Of a stretch of 64,000 nt of DNA, positions 1 to 8,973 are shown piece by piece. The stretch lies in the NCBI RefSeq assembly GCF_001544795.2, contig NZ_FCOI02000025.1:1-64000 (forward strand), read 5' to 3'. The notes beneath the pieces were generated by a model, which did no database searches, was not told where the DNA came from, and saw only the letters and a list, made by a program, of their open reading frames with translations. Each line of letters begins with the position of its first letter. Within the stretch, counting starts at the first letter, position 1. The position numbers and the translations under genes were made by a program. This DNA comes from Caballeronia temeraria. GTDB taxonomy: Bacteria; Pseudomonadota; Gammaproteobacteria; Burkholderiales; Burkholderiaceae.

Positions 1-24
1 GCCATCAGCGTGCGCTTCAGGAGC

Positions 25-64
25 AAACCGGACATTTCTAATGAGCCCAAACCGGACATTACTA
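25..64. repeat. Short direct repeat, possible IS21-type element end
   Basis: The motif AAACCGGACATT(T/A)CTA occurs twice, at 25-40 and 49-64, a 24-bp period. Spaced repeats with a CCGGACA core resemble the terminal repeats of IS21-family elements as I remember them. No transposase is visible inside the window, so this would be the edge of an element lying to the left or a relic. The rest of positions 1-161 holds no gene I can support. Confidence 0.3.
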
Positions 65-161
65 AAAAGCCCTGACAAACCAAAACTTCGATAATTAAGA
101 TTATGTTAAATATAAGAAGCGGCGAGCAACGCAACCCCCTTGGTCCGCTCACCAGCCTCCA

Positions 162-1076
162 TCACCGATTCCCCGTCAGCGCGAACTCCGTACCTCTCAC
201 GGCCTCCGCCAGATAATCGACGAACGAAGCGATGCGCGCCGAAATCGCCGTGTTCCGATAATAAACGGCACTAATCGGCTGTCTCACTTCCTGCGTGTGA
301 CGCGCGAGGATCTGCACCAGCTTGCCATCACGCCGGTCGCGCAACGTCATGAAATCCGACAGACACACGATACCCGCGCTTTCCAGCGCAAGATGCCGCA
401 ACGTCTCGCCGCTCGACGAAGCAATGGCCGGCGTGATTCGATACGGCTCGTTGTCGCGCTCCAGTAGCGGCCAGACATTCAGCGATTCCGGCTGCGTGAA
501 ACCGAGCAGCGAGTGATTCGCAAGTTCGTCCACCCGCTTCGGATGACCGTGCGCTTCCAGATACTGCGGCGTCGCGAGCACGCGAATCCGGCTGCTGCCG
601 ATCGGGCGGCTGTGCAGCGTCGAATCCTTCAACCTGCCGATGCGAATCGCGACATCGGTGCGACGCTCCAGCAGATCGATCACGCCCTCGTTGCTGTTCA
701 GCTCCAGCTCGACATGCGGATAACGCTCGCGATATCCCGCGACGAGCGGCACGATCACGTGCAGCATGAAGGGCGTCGCGGCATCGACGCGCAACAACCC
801 CGACGGGCGCTCGCGGCGCGCGGCGATCTGCTCTTCGGCGCTCTCGACCGCATCGATGATCTCACGCGCGTTCTGCAGGAAGCTCTTGCCCTCTTCCGTC
901 AGCTCCAGGCGGCGCGTCGTCCTGCGCAACAAGGTTGTCTGCAGTTTCTCTTCGAGCCGTCCGAGCGTGCGGCTCGCGCCCGAAACCGTCTGATCCAGTT
1001 GCTCCGCCGCGGCCGTGATGGAGCCCGTGTCGACCACCGCGGCGAAGGTCTGAAGCTCGTCGAGCGTGACTTTCAT
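162..1076 (-). CDS. LysR-family transcriptional regulator
   Basis: This is a full-length (304 aa) LysR-type DNA-binding regulator. The N-terminal winged helix-turn-helix covers about residues 1-60 (DELQTFAAVVDTGSITAAAE, then a recognition helix with SGASRTLGRLEE). A linker helix and a type-2 periplasmic-binding-like effector domain follow from about residue 90 (RVDAATPFMLHVIVPLVAGY). The sequence style fits the DmlR/YafC subgroup, whose members respond to small acids, but the ligand cannot be read. It is divergent from the DUF2235 gene across about 190 bp, so it may control that gene or itself. The ATG at 1076 gives the normal LysR length. Family call secure; target unknown. Confidence 0.9.
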   Translation of the reverse strand: MKVTLDELQTFAAVVDTGSITAAAEQLDQTVSGASRTLGRLEEKLQTTLLRRTTRRLELTEEGKSFLQNAREIIDAVESAEEQIAARRERPSGLLRVDAATPFMLHVIVPLVAGYRERYPHVELELNSNEGVIDLLERRTDVAIRIGRLKDSTLHSRPIGSSRIRVLATPQYLEAHGHPKRVDELANHSLLGFTQPESLNVWPLLERDNEPYRITPAIASSSGETLRHLALESAGIVCLSDFMTLRDRRDGKLVQILARHTQEVRQPISAVYYRNTAISARIASFVDYLAEAVRGTEFALTGNR

Positions 1077-1268
1077 CGTTGAGTTTTTTTCAAGAATGTT
1101 CCATTTATAAACCAGTCCTTTTGCAAGAGTAAAGCCGGCATGCGATATCGGCTAGGCTCTTTCGGCCAAAGCGTCGTTTTCAAAAGACGCGCGGCTTGCC
1201 GAGCAGCCCGCAAGACACTAAGAAATACTGAGTGAGCACTTGCGGCGTCGCGAGGGAAAGGAAGGTGC

Positions 1269-2468
1269 ATGATGAGCAAGAACATCGTTTTCTGCGCGGA
1301 TGGAACCTGGAACGGTCCGAACACCGACCACGACAACGACGGCATTCCAGATACCACCAACGTATTCAAGGCGTTTCTGCTGCTATCCGGCGAGCCGGAT
1401 CCCGCGTCGACGCTGCTCGCCTCCGAGCAGGAAATCGCTGAGCCGGGACCGGACGGACAGGTCGCGAAATATCTGCATGGCGTCGGCGATTCACGCAACG
1501 TCATCACGAAGCTGCTGGGCGGCGCATTCGGCGATGGCATCATCGCGCGTATCGTGCGCGGTTATACCTTCGTGTCGCGCAATTACCAGCCGGGCGACCG
1601 CATCATCCTGATGGGCTTCAGCCGCGGCGCTTACACGGCGCGCGCGCTTGGCGGGATGATCGCGAGCGTCGGCCTGCTCGACACGAGCCGCTTCGACATC
1701 AACGATAAAGCGCTCGCGTATCGCATGGGCATTCTCGCGTGGCGCAAGTATCGCGAGTCGAGGCCGCCCGCGCACAATACCGGCGGCCTGAAGGGTCTGC
1801 TCGAAAAAATCGTCAATTTCGAGCCGTCGCTCGCGTTCACGACACTGCAGCCCGAAGACACCTTGCCCGTCGATGAAATCCGCGCCATCGGCGTATGGGA
1901 TACGGTGGGCGCGCTCGGCATTCCGCTTTATCTCGACAGCGAGGACTCGACGGTCGATCTGTTCCGCTTCGCCGACACCGCGCTCAGTCCGAAGGTGAAG
2001 TTCGGCATTCACGCGATCAGCCTCGATGAACAGCGCGGCGACTTCACGCCGACCCTCTGGGATACGCGCGAAGGCGTCACGCAAGTATTGTTCGCGGGCG
2101 CTCACGCGGATGTGGGCGGCGGCTATCCGAATGGCGAATCGGGCCTCTCGGATATCGCCTGCGAATGGATGCTGAAACGTCTGGCCGATCCTGCCATCGG
2201 CGTGCGCCTGAAAACGCCGCCCTGGTCCTTGCAGCCGGATTTTCTGGGTATGTCCCATTCGCCGTGGACCGAAGCGCCCTTCTCGCTGCGTCCGTTCGGC
2301 CCGCGCGGCCCGTTCGCCTTTCCGCAGGACATTGGCGCGCATGTGTCGGTCGCGCAGCGCATGGGTCTCGTGATGGTGGCGGGCAAGCCGGTTCCGGTGC
2401 CCAATCCGTATCTGCCCGCCGTGCTCGGGACGGTCTTTACCGCGCACACGAACTGGATCACTTCCTGA
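1269..2468 (+). CDS. DUF2235 alpha/beta-hydrolase (Tle1-like phospholipase family)
   Basis: The 399-aa protein opens with the DUF2235 signature (NIVFCADGTWNGP) and carries the nucleophile elbow GFSRGAYTAR at about residues 116-125 (G-x-S-x-G). A conserved VWDTVGALGIP lies near residue 212, and GAHADVGGGY near 277-286 supplies the His/Asp part of the active site. Known DUF2235 proteins include type VI secretion lipase effectors of the Tle1 class; others are standalone hydrolases. No VgrG, PAAR or immunity-like gene adjoins it and there is no signal peptide, so effector status is not shown. Tandem ATGs at 1269 and 1272 follow a GGAAGG ribosome-binding site. A strong hairpin lies just after the stop. 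Confidence 0.85.
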   Translation: MMSKNIVFCADGTWNGPNTDHDNDGIPDTTNVFKAFLLLSGEPDPASTLLASEQEIAEPGPDGQVAKYLHGVGDSRNVITKLLGGAFGDGIIARIVRGYTFVSRNYQPGDRIILMGFSRGAYTARALGGMIASVGLLDTSRFDINDKALAYRMGILAWRKYRESRPPAHNTGGLKGLLEKIVNFEPSLAFTTLQPEDTLPVDEIRAIGVWDTVGALGIPLYLDSEDSTVDLFRFADTALSPKVKFGIHAISLDEQRGDFTPTLWDTREGVTQVLFAGAHADVGGGYPNGESGLSDIACEWMLKRLADPAIGVRLKTPPWSLQPDFLGMSHSPWTEAPFSLRPFGPRGPFAFPQDIGAHVSVAQRMGLVMVAGKPVPVPNPYLPAVLGTVFTAHTNWITS

Positions 2469-2473
2469 AAACG

Positions 2474-2508
2474 CAGCGGGCCCGGGACTTTCGTTCCCGG
2501 GCCCGCTG
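2474..2508. terminator. Shared intrinsic terminator between convergent genes
   Basis: A perfect 14-bp stem, CAGCGGGCCCGGGA / TCCCGGGCCCGCTG, encloses a 7-nt loop. A TTTT tract follows on the minus strand and only a weak tail on the plus strand. It sits in the 42-bp gap between the DUF2235 gene (plus) and the small minus-strand gene, so it probably ends both transcripts. Confidence 0.75.
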
Positions 2509-2510
2509 TA

Positions 2511-2678
2511 CTAGTGCCACTTCGCGCTCTTGTGACGATTACGTCCAATCACGTCCCACAGCTTGCGCGCCTGCTTCTGCGCCAACTTCGCGAGTTCCTC
2601 GTGGTGAGGTTCCGCATCGCCGGCGGGAGCGACCGTGGCGCCGCGTTTTGCGCGCCTGAACATATCGGCGAATCTCAT
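2511..2678 (-). CDS. Small hypothetical protein
   Basis: This is a 55-aa basic, soluble-looking protein beginning MRFADMFRRAKRG and ending in a Lys/Arg/His-rich tail. The ATG at 2678 is preferred over an upstream in-frame start because AAAGGAG sits at the right distance before it. There is no signal peptide, membrane segment or recognisable domain. It is transcribed toward the shared terminator and lies upstream of aspA's end on the same strand, so it has its own transcript or rides at the end of the aspartate operon. Function unknown. Confidence 0.55.
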   Translation of the reverse strand: MRFADMFRRAKRGATVAPAGDAEPHHEELAKLAQKQARKLWDVIGRNRHKSAKWH

Positions 2679-2763
2679 CGCACTCTCCTTTCGCGGCAAG
2701 CACACCGCAAAAACAGTCTACTCCCGCTGGCGCATGCAGCGCACGGCTTCATCGACGATGCTT

Positions 2764-4182
2764 TCAAACCGCCGACGCGATGCTGCGCGGCTGCGTCAGC
2801 ATCGCGGGCTGCAGGATTTCATCGAGTTGCAACTGGCTCAGCAGCCCCTTTTCGATGACGATCTGCGCCACGCTTTTTCCCGACAAAAGCGCTTCTTTCG
2901 CGACTTCCGTCGAATGCGTGTAGCCGATATACGGATTGAGCGCCGTCACGATGCCGATCGAGCTTTCGACGATCGCGCGCAGCCGGTCACGATTCGCGGT
3001 GATGCCGTCGATACATTTCGATGCCAGCGTGAGACATCCCGCGCGCAAGTGCGCGACGCTCTTGAAGAGGCTATGCGCGATGATCGGCTCGAACGCGTTG
3101 AGCTGAAGCTGACCTGCCTCGGCCGCGAAGCTCACGGTCACGTCGTTGCCGATAACTTCGAACGCAATCTGGTTGACCACCTCGGGAATCACCGGATTCA
3201 CCTTGCCCGGCATGATGCTCGACCCGGCCTGCACCGGCGGAAGATTGATTTCGCCGAGCCCTGCACGCGGCCCGCTCGAAAGCAGACGGAGATCGTTGCA
3301 CGTCTTCGAGAGCTTGACCGCCACGCGCTTGAGCACGCCCGACAACTGCACGAACGCGCCGACATCCTGCGTCGCCTCGACGAGATTCGGAGATGTCGTC
3401 AAAGCAATGCCGGTCACATCGCTCAGATGTCTGCACGCGAGCTGCGCGTATTGCGGATGCGTGTTGATGCCCGTGCCGATCGCCGTCGCGCCGAGATTGA
3501 TTTCGCAGATCAGTTGAGCGGCTTCCTTCAGGCGCTCCTGGTCTTCGCCGAGCATCACGGCGAACGTGCTGAACTCCTGGCCGAGCGTCATCGGCACGGC
3601 GTCCTGAAGCTGTGTGCGGCCCATCTTCAGATCATCGGCGAATTCGATCGCCTTGCGTTCGAACGATGCGCGCAGCACGCCCATCGCATCGATCAGTTGC
3701 ATGATTCCCGCGTAAGTGGCGATCTTCAACGCGGTCGGATAGACATCGTTGGTGCTCTGGCCGAGGTTCACATCTTCGTTCGGATGCAGCACGTGATACT
3801 CGCCGCGTTGATGGCCGAGATGTTCGAGCGCAAGATTCGCGATGACTTCATTCGCGTTCATGTTCGTCGACGTGCCCGCTCCGCCCTGAATGACATCGAC
3901 GACGAAGTGCTCGTGCGCCGTGCCCGAGCGCACTTGCCTGCATGCCTGCACGATGGCCTGCATCTTCACTTCGCTCAGAAGGCCAAGGTCATGATTCGCG
4001 AGCGCGGCGGCTTCCTTCACGCTCGCCAGTGCATTGATGAGATTCGGGTAAGCAGAAATGGCGATGCCGGTGATAGGGAAATTCTGCAGCGCGCGCAGCG
4101 TGTGCACGCCGTAATACGCGGTGGCAGGCACGGCGAGATCGCCGAGAAGATCGTGTTCGATACGTTCAATAGGTGCAAGCAT
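2764..4182 (-). CDS. aspA: Aspartate ammonia-lyase (aspartase)
   Basis: The 472-aa enzyme belongs to the fumarase/aspartase superfamily and deaminates L-aspartate to fumarate and ammonia in the cytoplasm. The superfamily signature GSSIMPGKVNPV, the catalytic flexible loop, is at about residues 318-330. The N-terminal IEHDLLGDLAVPATAYYGVHT and the GAGTSTNMNANEV motif are typical of aspartase rather than argininosuccinate lyase or fumarase. The start at 4182 is chosen because the family N-terminus begins there; the reading frame stays open upstream only as a shadow of the racemase gene. It is the last gene of a three-gene operon, 20 bp after the racemase, and closes the route from imported acidic amino acids to the TCA cycle. 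Confidence 0.93.
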   Translation of the reverse strand: MLAPIERIEHDLLGDLAVPATAYYGVHTLRALQNFPITGIAISAYPNLINALASVKEAAALANHDLGLLSEVKMQAIVQACRQVRSGTAHEHFVVDVIQGGAGTSTNMNANEVIANLALEHLGHQRGEYHVLHPNEDVNLGQSTNDVYPTALKIATYAGIMQLIDAMGVLRASFERKAIEFADDLKMGRTQLQDAVPMTLGQEFSTFAVMLGEDQERLKEAAQLICEINLGATAIGTGINTHPQYAQLACRHLSDVTGIALTTSPNLVEATQDVGAFVQLSGVLKRVAVKLSKTCNDLRLLSSGPRAGLGEINLPPVQAGSSIMPGKVNPVIPEVVNQIAFEVIGNDVTVSFAAEAGQLQLNAFEPIIAHSLFKSVAHLRAGCLTLASKCIDGITANRDRLRAIVESSIGIVTALNPYIGYTHSTEVAKEALLSGKSVAQIVIEKGLLSQLQLDEILQPAMLTQPRSIASAV

Positions 4183-4202
4183 GGTGTCTCTCAGGTTCTG
4201 CT

Positions 4203-5678
4203 TCAGTCGATTGATGTAAGTTGGACCGCCGCCGATATCGCGTGGGCGACGCATTGCTTCGCGAGCACATCGGTCGGATCGACGATACTCACGCGCGCGC
4301 CATTCGCGCCGACGGCATGCGTCTCGCGCAGCAAGAGCGGCAGCTCGGTGCATCCGAGGATGACGACCTCGACGCCATCGGCGATGAGGCCGTCGATTGC
4401 CGCGGCGATGTGCTGCTGACATCGCCCGGTGGTGAATCCGGCTTTTACGCCTTCCTTGCCGTAGATCGCATCCATCACGCGCGTCTGCAGCGCCGGCGAT
4501 GGAACGACTTGCCGCAAGCCCTGCGATTCGAGCGCTTTTTCGTAGACGCCGCTCGCGATCGTGCCCGTCGTCGCGAGCACGCCCACCGCTTCCAGCGATG
4601 GAAACGTCGCGCGCAGATAGCGCACCGTCGTCGTCAGCATGTTCACGATGGGAATGCCGAGGTAAGGCTGAATACGTTCGACGAACGCGTGCGCCGTATT
4701 GCACGGAATCGCGATGACATCCGCCCCGCCCGTTTCCAGCTTCTTGCAGGTCGCATAGAGCGAGATGGTCGGATCGGGGCCATCGCCGATGAGGTTTTCC
4801 GTGCGATCCGGAATCTGCGGATTCTGTTCGACGATCAGCTTGATATGGTCCTGATCGCGCGCCGCCGGCGTGGCACGCACGATCTTGTGAATGAAATCGA
4901 CCGTCGCCGCCGGGCCGACGCCACCCACTACGCCGATCTTGAAGATCGTTTCGGGCGAACGATATTGCCCCGACACGACGTACTGCGCGTAAGCGAGATT
5001 CGAATCGACGAGCGGCACGCGCAATGCGCCCAACTCATCGGCGACGAGCGCGATCTCCGTGAGTCCCGGCACGATGACGTTGACGCCCTGCGCGATGAGA
5101 TCGTCGCAAGCGTCGCGCAACAACGCAACCGGACGGCCGCGCAGGTTGCCGCTCTTCACGCCATCGCCGCCATAGATCGCTTCGGTGACGAGATCGACGC
5201 CGTCGATATCGCGCGGATAGACAACTTCGAATTCGGGCGATGCGAAATACTTCTCGAACAACCTCTTGCGCCGCGTATAAGCGGACGCGACCACGCCGAT
5301 GCGGCGCACCGCCGGAAACTTTCTGCGCACGTGACTGCGAACGGCTTCGATCATATCGACGATCTGCAGCGGCGAATTGGCCTTCAACTCGTCGATGAAC
5401 GTGTGACTGAGAAAGCACGGCAGCACGACCGTCGTGACGCCGCGCTTCTCGAAGCTGCGGATCAGATCGAAGATATAGAGCTTGCGCTGCGTGAGCGTCG
5501 CGCTGTCCGCGTCCGCACTTCGAAACGGCTGCTGCTCGAAGATCGCATCGAAATGCTCGGCGTCGCGCGTCGCGGGCGTCGACTTGATCAGCTTGAAGAA
5601 GACGTCCGCGCTCGCGAGCGGTCCGAATCCGCCGATCACACCGAATTTGCGCGCGTGCGCCATGTCCCTGCCGTTCAT
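4203..5678 (-). CDS. Tandem-domain aspartate/glutamate racemase-family protein
   Basis: This 491-aa protein contains two Asp/Glu racemase-type halves, each about 240 residues; classical members are a single half. Racemases of this family use two cysteines. The second half keeps both, Cys326 (IPCNTAHAF) and Cys443 (LGCTELPL). The first keeps Cys88 (LPCFLSHTF) but has Leu206 where the second should be (PGLTEIAL), so it is predicted inactive or altered. The likely role is interconverting D- and L-aspartate or glutamate before aspartase. The start at 5678 forms an ATGA overlap with the symporter stop, implying translational coupling. The fusion and loss of one Cys are unusual. Confidence 0.85.
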   Translation of the reverse strand: MNGRDMAHARKFGVIGGFGPLASADVFFKLIKSTPATRDAEHFDAIFEQQPFRSADADSATLTQRKLYIFDLIRSFEKRGVTTVVLPCFLSHTFIDELKANSPLQIVDMIEAVRSHVRRKFPAVRRIGVVASAYTRRKRLFEKYFASPEFEVVYPRDIDGVDLVTEAIYGGDGVKSGNLRGRPVALLRDACDDLIAQGVNVIVPGLTEIALVADELGALRVPLVDSNLAYAQYVVSGQYRSPETIFKIGVVGGVGPAATVDFIHKIVRATPAARDQDHIKLIVEQNPQIPDRTENLIGDGPDPTISLYATCKKLETGGADVIAIPCNTAHAFVERIQPYLGIPIVNMLTTTVRYLRATFPSLEAVGVLATTGTIASGVYEKALESQGLRQVVPSPALQTRVMDAIYGKEGVKAGFTTGRCQQHIAAAIDGLIADGVEVVILGCTELPLLLRETHAVGANGARVSIVDPTDVLAKQCVAHAISAAVQLTSID

Positions 5679-6970
5679 TTCGTCTCGCCTTCGAATTGGC
5701 CGAACGAAGGCGCGCTCATCGCGGCGCGGCGTTCCTGACGCGCGACGCGCTTGCCTTCCCACTTCGCGATGGCCGCCGTCGCGATGCTGTTGCCGATCAC
5801 GTTCGTCGCCGTGCGGCCCATATCGAGAATCTGGTCGATGGCAAGCACGAGCACGACGCCCGATGGCGGCAAGTGGAACATCGGCGCCACGGCCGCAACG
5901 ACCACCACCGAACCGCGCGCGACGCCCGCCATGCCCTTGCTGCTCAACATGAGCACGAGCAGCATCACGATCTGCGTGCCGATCGGCATGTCGATACCGA
6001 AGGCCTGCGCGATGAAGATCGTCGCGAATGCCTGATACATCATCGAGCCATCGAGGTTGAATGCGTAGCCGAGCGGCAGCGTGAAGCCGACCACTTTCTT
6101 GTCGACGCCGAATTCCTCGAGCTTCTCGGTCAGACGCGGATACGCGGCCTCGCTGCTCGCGGTGGAGAAGGCGAGCATCGCCGGCTCGCGGATCGACTTG
6201 AGCAAGGTCCAGATGGGCTTGCCGAGAAACGCGTATCCGGCGAGGATCAGCGCGGCCCACAAGAGCGCGAGCCCCGCATAGAAGCTCGCGACGAGCTTGC
6301 CGTATGTCGTGAGCACGTCGAGTCCGTGCACGGTGATCGCCGATGCAAGCGCGCCGAACACACCGATGGGCGCGAGGCGCATCACGTAGTCGGTCAGCTT
6401 GAGCATCGCGGGCACGAGCCCTTCCACGCCCGCGATCAGCGGCGCAACGCGCGCATCCGACTTGATCACACTGAGCACGATGCCGAACATCACGGAGAAG
6501 ACGAGGATCTGGAGAATATCGTTGCGCGCCATCGCATCGATCAGGCTCGTGGGGAACGCGTGCGTCACGAAGTCCTTGAAGTTCAGGCCCGAGGTGTTGA
6601 GGCCGGTGGCGACGTCGGCGCTCGTCTGCGTCATGTGCAGACCCGCGCCGGGTTGCAGCAGGTTCGCGAGCACGAGACCGAGCGCGAGCGAGAACAACGA
6701 AGCGCACACGAACCATGCGATCGAGCGCAGGCCAATCCGGCGCACATCGCTCGTGCCTTCCATGCCGGCGAGCCCCGACACGAGCGTCGCAAAGACGAGC
6801 GGCGCGATGATCATCTTCACGAGCCGCAGGAAGATATCCGTGACGATGGAAAAGTAACCCGCGATGACCTTGGCCTGCTCGACATTCGCGGCCGTGCGAT
6901 GACAGACATAACCGACAGCCACGCCGAGCAGCATGCCGATGAGGATATAAAGGGTAAGCCGATTTTTCAT
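5675..6970 (-). CDS. Dicarboxylate/amino acid:cation symporter (GltP/DctA family)
   Basis: This is a 431-aa inner-membrane carrier of the DAACS family, which takes up aspartate, glutamate or C4-dicarboxylates with H+ or Na+. The N-terminus MKNRLTLYILIGMLLGVAVGY is the first helix. A serine-rich reentrant segment (FSTASSEAAYPR) and the substrate-binding stretch GYAFNLDGSMMYQ are characteristic, as is DRxxDMGRTATNVIGNSIAT near the end. It is the first gene of the operon symporter-racemase-aspartase, and the neighbours point to acidic amino acids as substrates. The downstream gene starts inside its stop codon. Confidence 0.9.
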   Translation of the reverse strand: MKNRLTLYILIGMLLGVAVGYVCHRTAANVEQAKVIAGYFSIVTDIFLRLVKMIIAPLVFATLVSGLAGMEGTSDVRRIGLRSIAWFVCASLFSLALGLVLANLLQPGAGLHMTQTSADVATGLNTSGLNFKDFVTHAFPTSLIDAMARNDILQILVFSVMFGIVLSVIKSDARVAPLIAGVEGLVPAMLKLTDYVMRLAPIGVFGALASAITVHGLDVLTTYGKLVASFYAGLALLWAALILAGYAFLGKPIWTLLKSIREPAMLAFSTASSEAAYPRLTEKLEEFGVDKKVVGFTLPLGYAFNLDGSMMYQAFATIFIAQAFGIDMPIGTQIVMLLVLMLSSKGMAGVARGSVVVVAAVAPMFHLPPSGVVLVLAIDQILDMGRTATNVIGNSIATAAIAKWEGKRVARQERRAAMSAPSFGQFEGETK

Positions 6971-7034
6971 GTGTCTCCGTCCTGGGATGGCGCACGAACG
7001 GTCGGTCGCAACCGGCGCGCGCTCGGGAATGGCA

Positions 7035-7065
7035 GGCGCATCGAAGATCGATGCGCCGCTTTTTT
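7035..7065 (+). terminator. Hairpin plus U-tract, plus-strand orientation
   Basis: A 9-bp stem GGCGCATCG / CGATGCGCC with loop AAGAT is followed by GC and six T. It is oriented for plus-strand transcription, yet no plus-strand gene precedes it. It lies in the 186-bp gap between a LysR gene and the symporter, both minus strand. It could block antisense transcription or act as a 5' leader structure for the operon. Confidence 0.45.
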
Positions 7066-7156
7066 GTGTCAGGACGGAATCTTAGGGAAGGCAGAAAAAA
7101 CGTGAATGCTAGTGCTGCATACCGCTATGCAAGTTTCGCATAACGCGAAAATCGCT

Positions 7157-8071
7157 TCATTCGGCGGGCGCGGACGAAGCCCGCAGATGACGCCAGATCG
7201 TGTCGAGCAATTCGCTGCGATTGCCGAGATCGCGATACACACGCAATTCGAGCCCGAGCTGCCACTCGGCCCCGCCGGCGGCAACGAGATCGCCGGCATC
7301 CAGGTCGGCCGCGATCGAACTCTTCGGCAGCCACGCGATGCCCTCGCCTTCCAGCACGAGCTTCTTCACGACTTCGGCCATGTCGGATTCGTAATGCAGC
7401 CGTAAAGCGGGCGAGGCTTTCGATCGCTCCATCAACAATGCGAAGCAGCGGCCGAAGTAGCTCGTATCCGTATAGGCGATGAACGGCATCGGACGATCTC
7501 TCGCGCCGGGCAGACGATGCGTCGGCGCGAGCCGCTGATTGGGCTTGCAGACCGGCATGAACGTATCGACGCCGACGGTGACGTACTCGTATTTCTGCGG
7601 ATCGAGATGCAGCGGCAACTGCGGATGGTGATACGCGAACATCAGCTCGCAATTGCCGTTGACGAGCATGAGGATCGAATCGTGGACGTTCGCCGGAATG
7701 ACCCGCGCGCGCACTTCACCGGCATGCTTCGCGAGCGCGCGTAACCACGCGGGCAGAAAGTTGAGCGCGATGGTATGCCCCGCTGCGATCTGCAAACTCT
7801 TGCCCGCGATGCGTTGCTCGGTGCGGATGATGGCGCGCGTGTCGAACAGCTTGTCGAGGATGTCCGCGGCGGCGTCGCGGAATAGTTGTCCGGCGGGCGT
7901 GAGTGTCGGAGGAAACCCGCTGCGATCGACGAGATCGGCGCCGACCCATTGTTCGAGCGACTGGATGCGCCTGCTGAACCCCGACTGCGTGACGTTACGA
8001 AACTCCGCCGCGCGCGAGAAGCTTTGATAGCGGGCGAGCGCGATGAAATCCTCGATCCACTTGATTTCCAT
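7157..8071 (-). CDS. LysR-family transcriptional regulator
   Basis: The 304-aa protein has the LysR winged HTH at residues 1-60 (FIALARYQSFSRAAEFRNVT, recognition helix QSGFSRRIQSLEQ) and an effector-binding domain from about residue 90. It lies 186 bp upstream of the symporter-racemase-aspartase operon on the same strand, which makes it the natural candidate activator. That link is inferred from position only. Alternatively it may act on genes elsewhere. The ATG at 8071 gives the usual length and HTH placement. Confidence 0.88.
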   Translation of the reverse strand: MEIKWIEDFIALARYQSFSRAAEFRNVTQSGFSRRIQSLEQWVGADLVDRSGFPPTLTPAGQLFRDAAADILDKLFDTRAIIRTEQRIAGKSLQIAAGHTIALNFLPAWLRALAKHAGEVRARVIPANVHDSILMLVNGNCELMFAYHHPQLPLHLDPQKYEYVTVGVDTFMPVCKPNQRLAPTHRLPGARDRPMPFIAYTDTSYFGRCFALLMERSKASPALRLHYESDMAEVVKKLVLEGEGIAWLPKSSIAADLDAGDLVAAGGAEWQLGLELRVYRDLGNRSELLDTIWRHLRASSAPAE

Positions 8072-8137
8072 GAGCCATCCGTCGCGAGCCCTGAGTTTAT
8101 GACTGTCGATAGAAGCGAGCGAGCCGCTCGCCTTCGA

Positions 8138-8773
8138 TCAGTTCGCCGGACGCAGATACGTGAGCAACATCTCGAGATGCATCGCGGCAATCGCTTCCTG
8201 ACGGCTTTGCTCTGCGTAATTGCGGCCGGTGAACATGTCGATGGTGAAGCGGTTGGACACGATGTAGTAGCCCATGCCGACGAGCGTCACATAGAAGTCG
8301 AGCGGATCGACGCCCTGACGGAACTGCCCCGCTGCCGCACCGCGCTCGAGCGTCGTGCGAAGCAGATCGACCACCGGCGAGATGGTCTCGCGCAAGTGGC
8401 TCGAGCGCTCCAGATAGCGTCCTTCGTGCAGGTTCTCGTTGTTGATGAGACTCAGCCACTGCGGGTTTTCCCGCAGATGCGCCCAGATCGACTGGGCGAG
8501 TTCGCGGATTGCATCGGCGGGTGGCAGGCCCGAGAGATCGAGGCCTTGCTCACGCTGCGAGAACTGTGCGTACATCGCTTCGAGCACGGCGACATACAGC
8601 CCTTCCTTGCTCGCGAAGTAGTAGTAGAGCATGCGCTCGTTCGTGCCCGCCGCCGTGGCGATGGCATCGACCCGCGCGCCGGCGAGCCCTAGCTTCGTAA
8701 ACTGCTCAGTGGCGGCTTCGAGAATGCGCCGCCGGGTGCCTTCCGGGTCTCGTTTTACTCGTTGTTCGTTCAT
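8138..8773 (-). CDS. TetR-family transcriptional regulator
   Basis: The 211-aa repressor-type protein has the TetR DNA-binding fold at residues 10-60 (RRILEAATEQFTKLGLAGAR, TNERMLYYYFASKEGLY). A helical ligand-binding and dimerisation domain follows; the MRxLYYYF... recognition helix is typical of AcrR-like members. It ends 66 bp before the start of the LysR gene on the same strand. No transporter or enzyme gene is divergent from it, since upstream lie only a non-coding stretch and a decayed gene, so its original target may have been lost. Effector unknown. Confidence 0.88.
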   Translation of the reverse strand: MNEQRVKRDPEGTRRRILEAATEQFTKLGLAGARVDAIATAAGTNERMLYYYFASKEGLYVAVLEAMYAQFSQREQGLDLSGLPPADAIRELAQSIWAHLRENPQWLSLINNENLHEGRYLERSSHLRETISPVVDLLRTTLERGAAAGQFRQGVDPLDFYVTLVGMGYYIVSNRFTIDMFTGRNYAEQSRQEAIAAMHLEMLLTYLRPAN

Positions 8774-8973
8774 AGATATGCGACTACGGATCGGATTGCG
8801 CCTGTCATTTGATGTCTGACATTATGCCGATGGTGACGGCCCCGGGCATAGATCCGAGTATACGCATACTTCCTGCCTTGACGACGAGAAAATGAAACGC
8901 TAGCGAAATTGCCGCATCGATAAAAACGCGGTCAGTGCAACTTGACCCTTGGCGCGAGCAGACGCCCTAACCC

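Noticed and set aside
4203-6995. Single 930-aa protein spanning racemase and symporter regions
   Set aside because: The N-terminal 440 residues are out-of-frame symporter sequence. The racemase begins at 5678 with an ATGA overlap.
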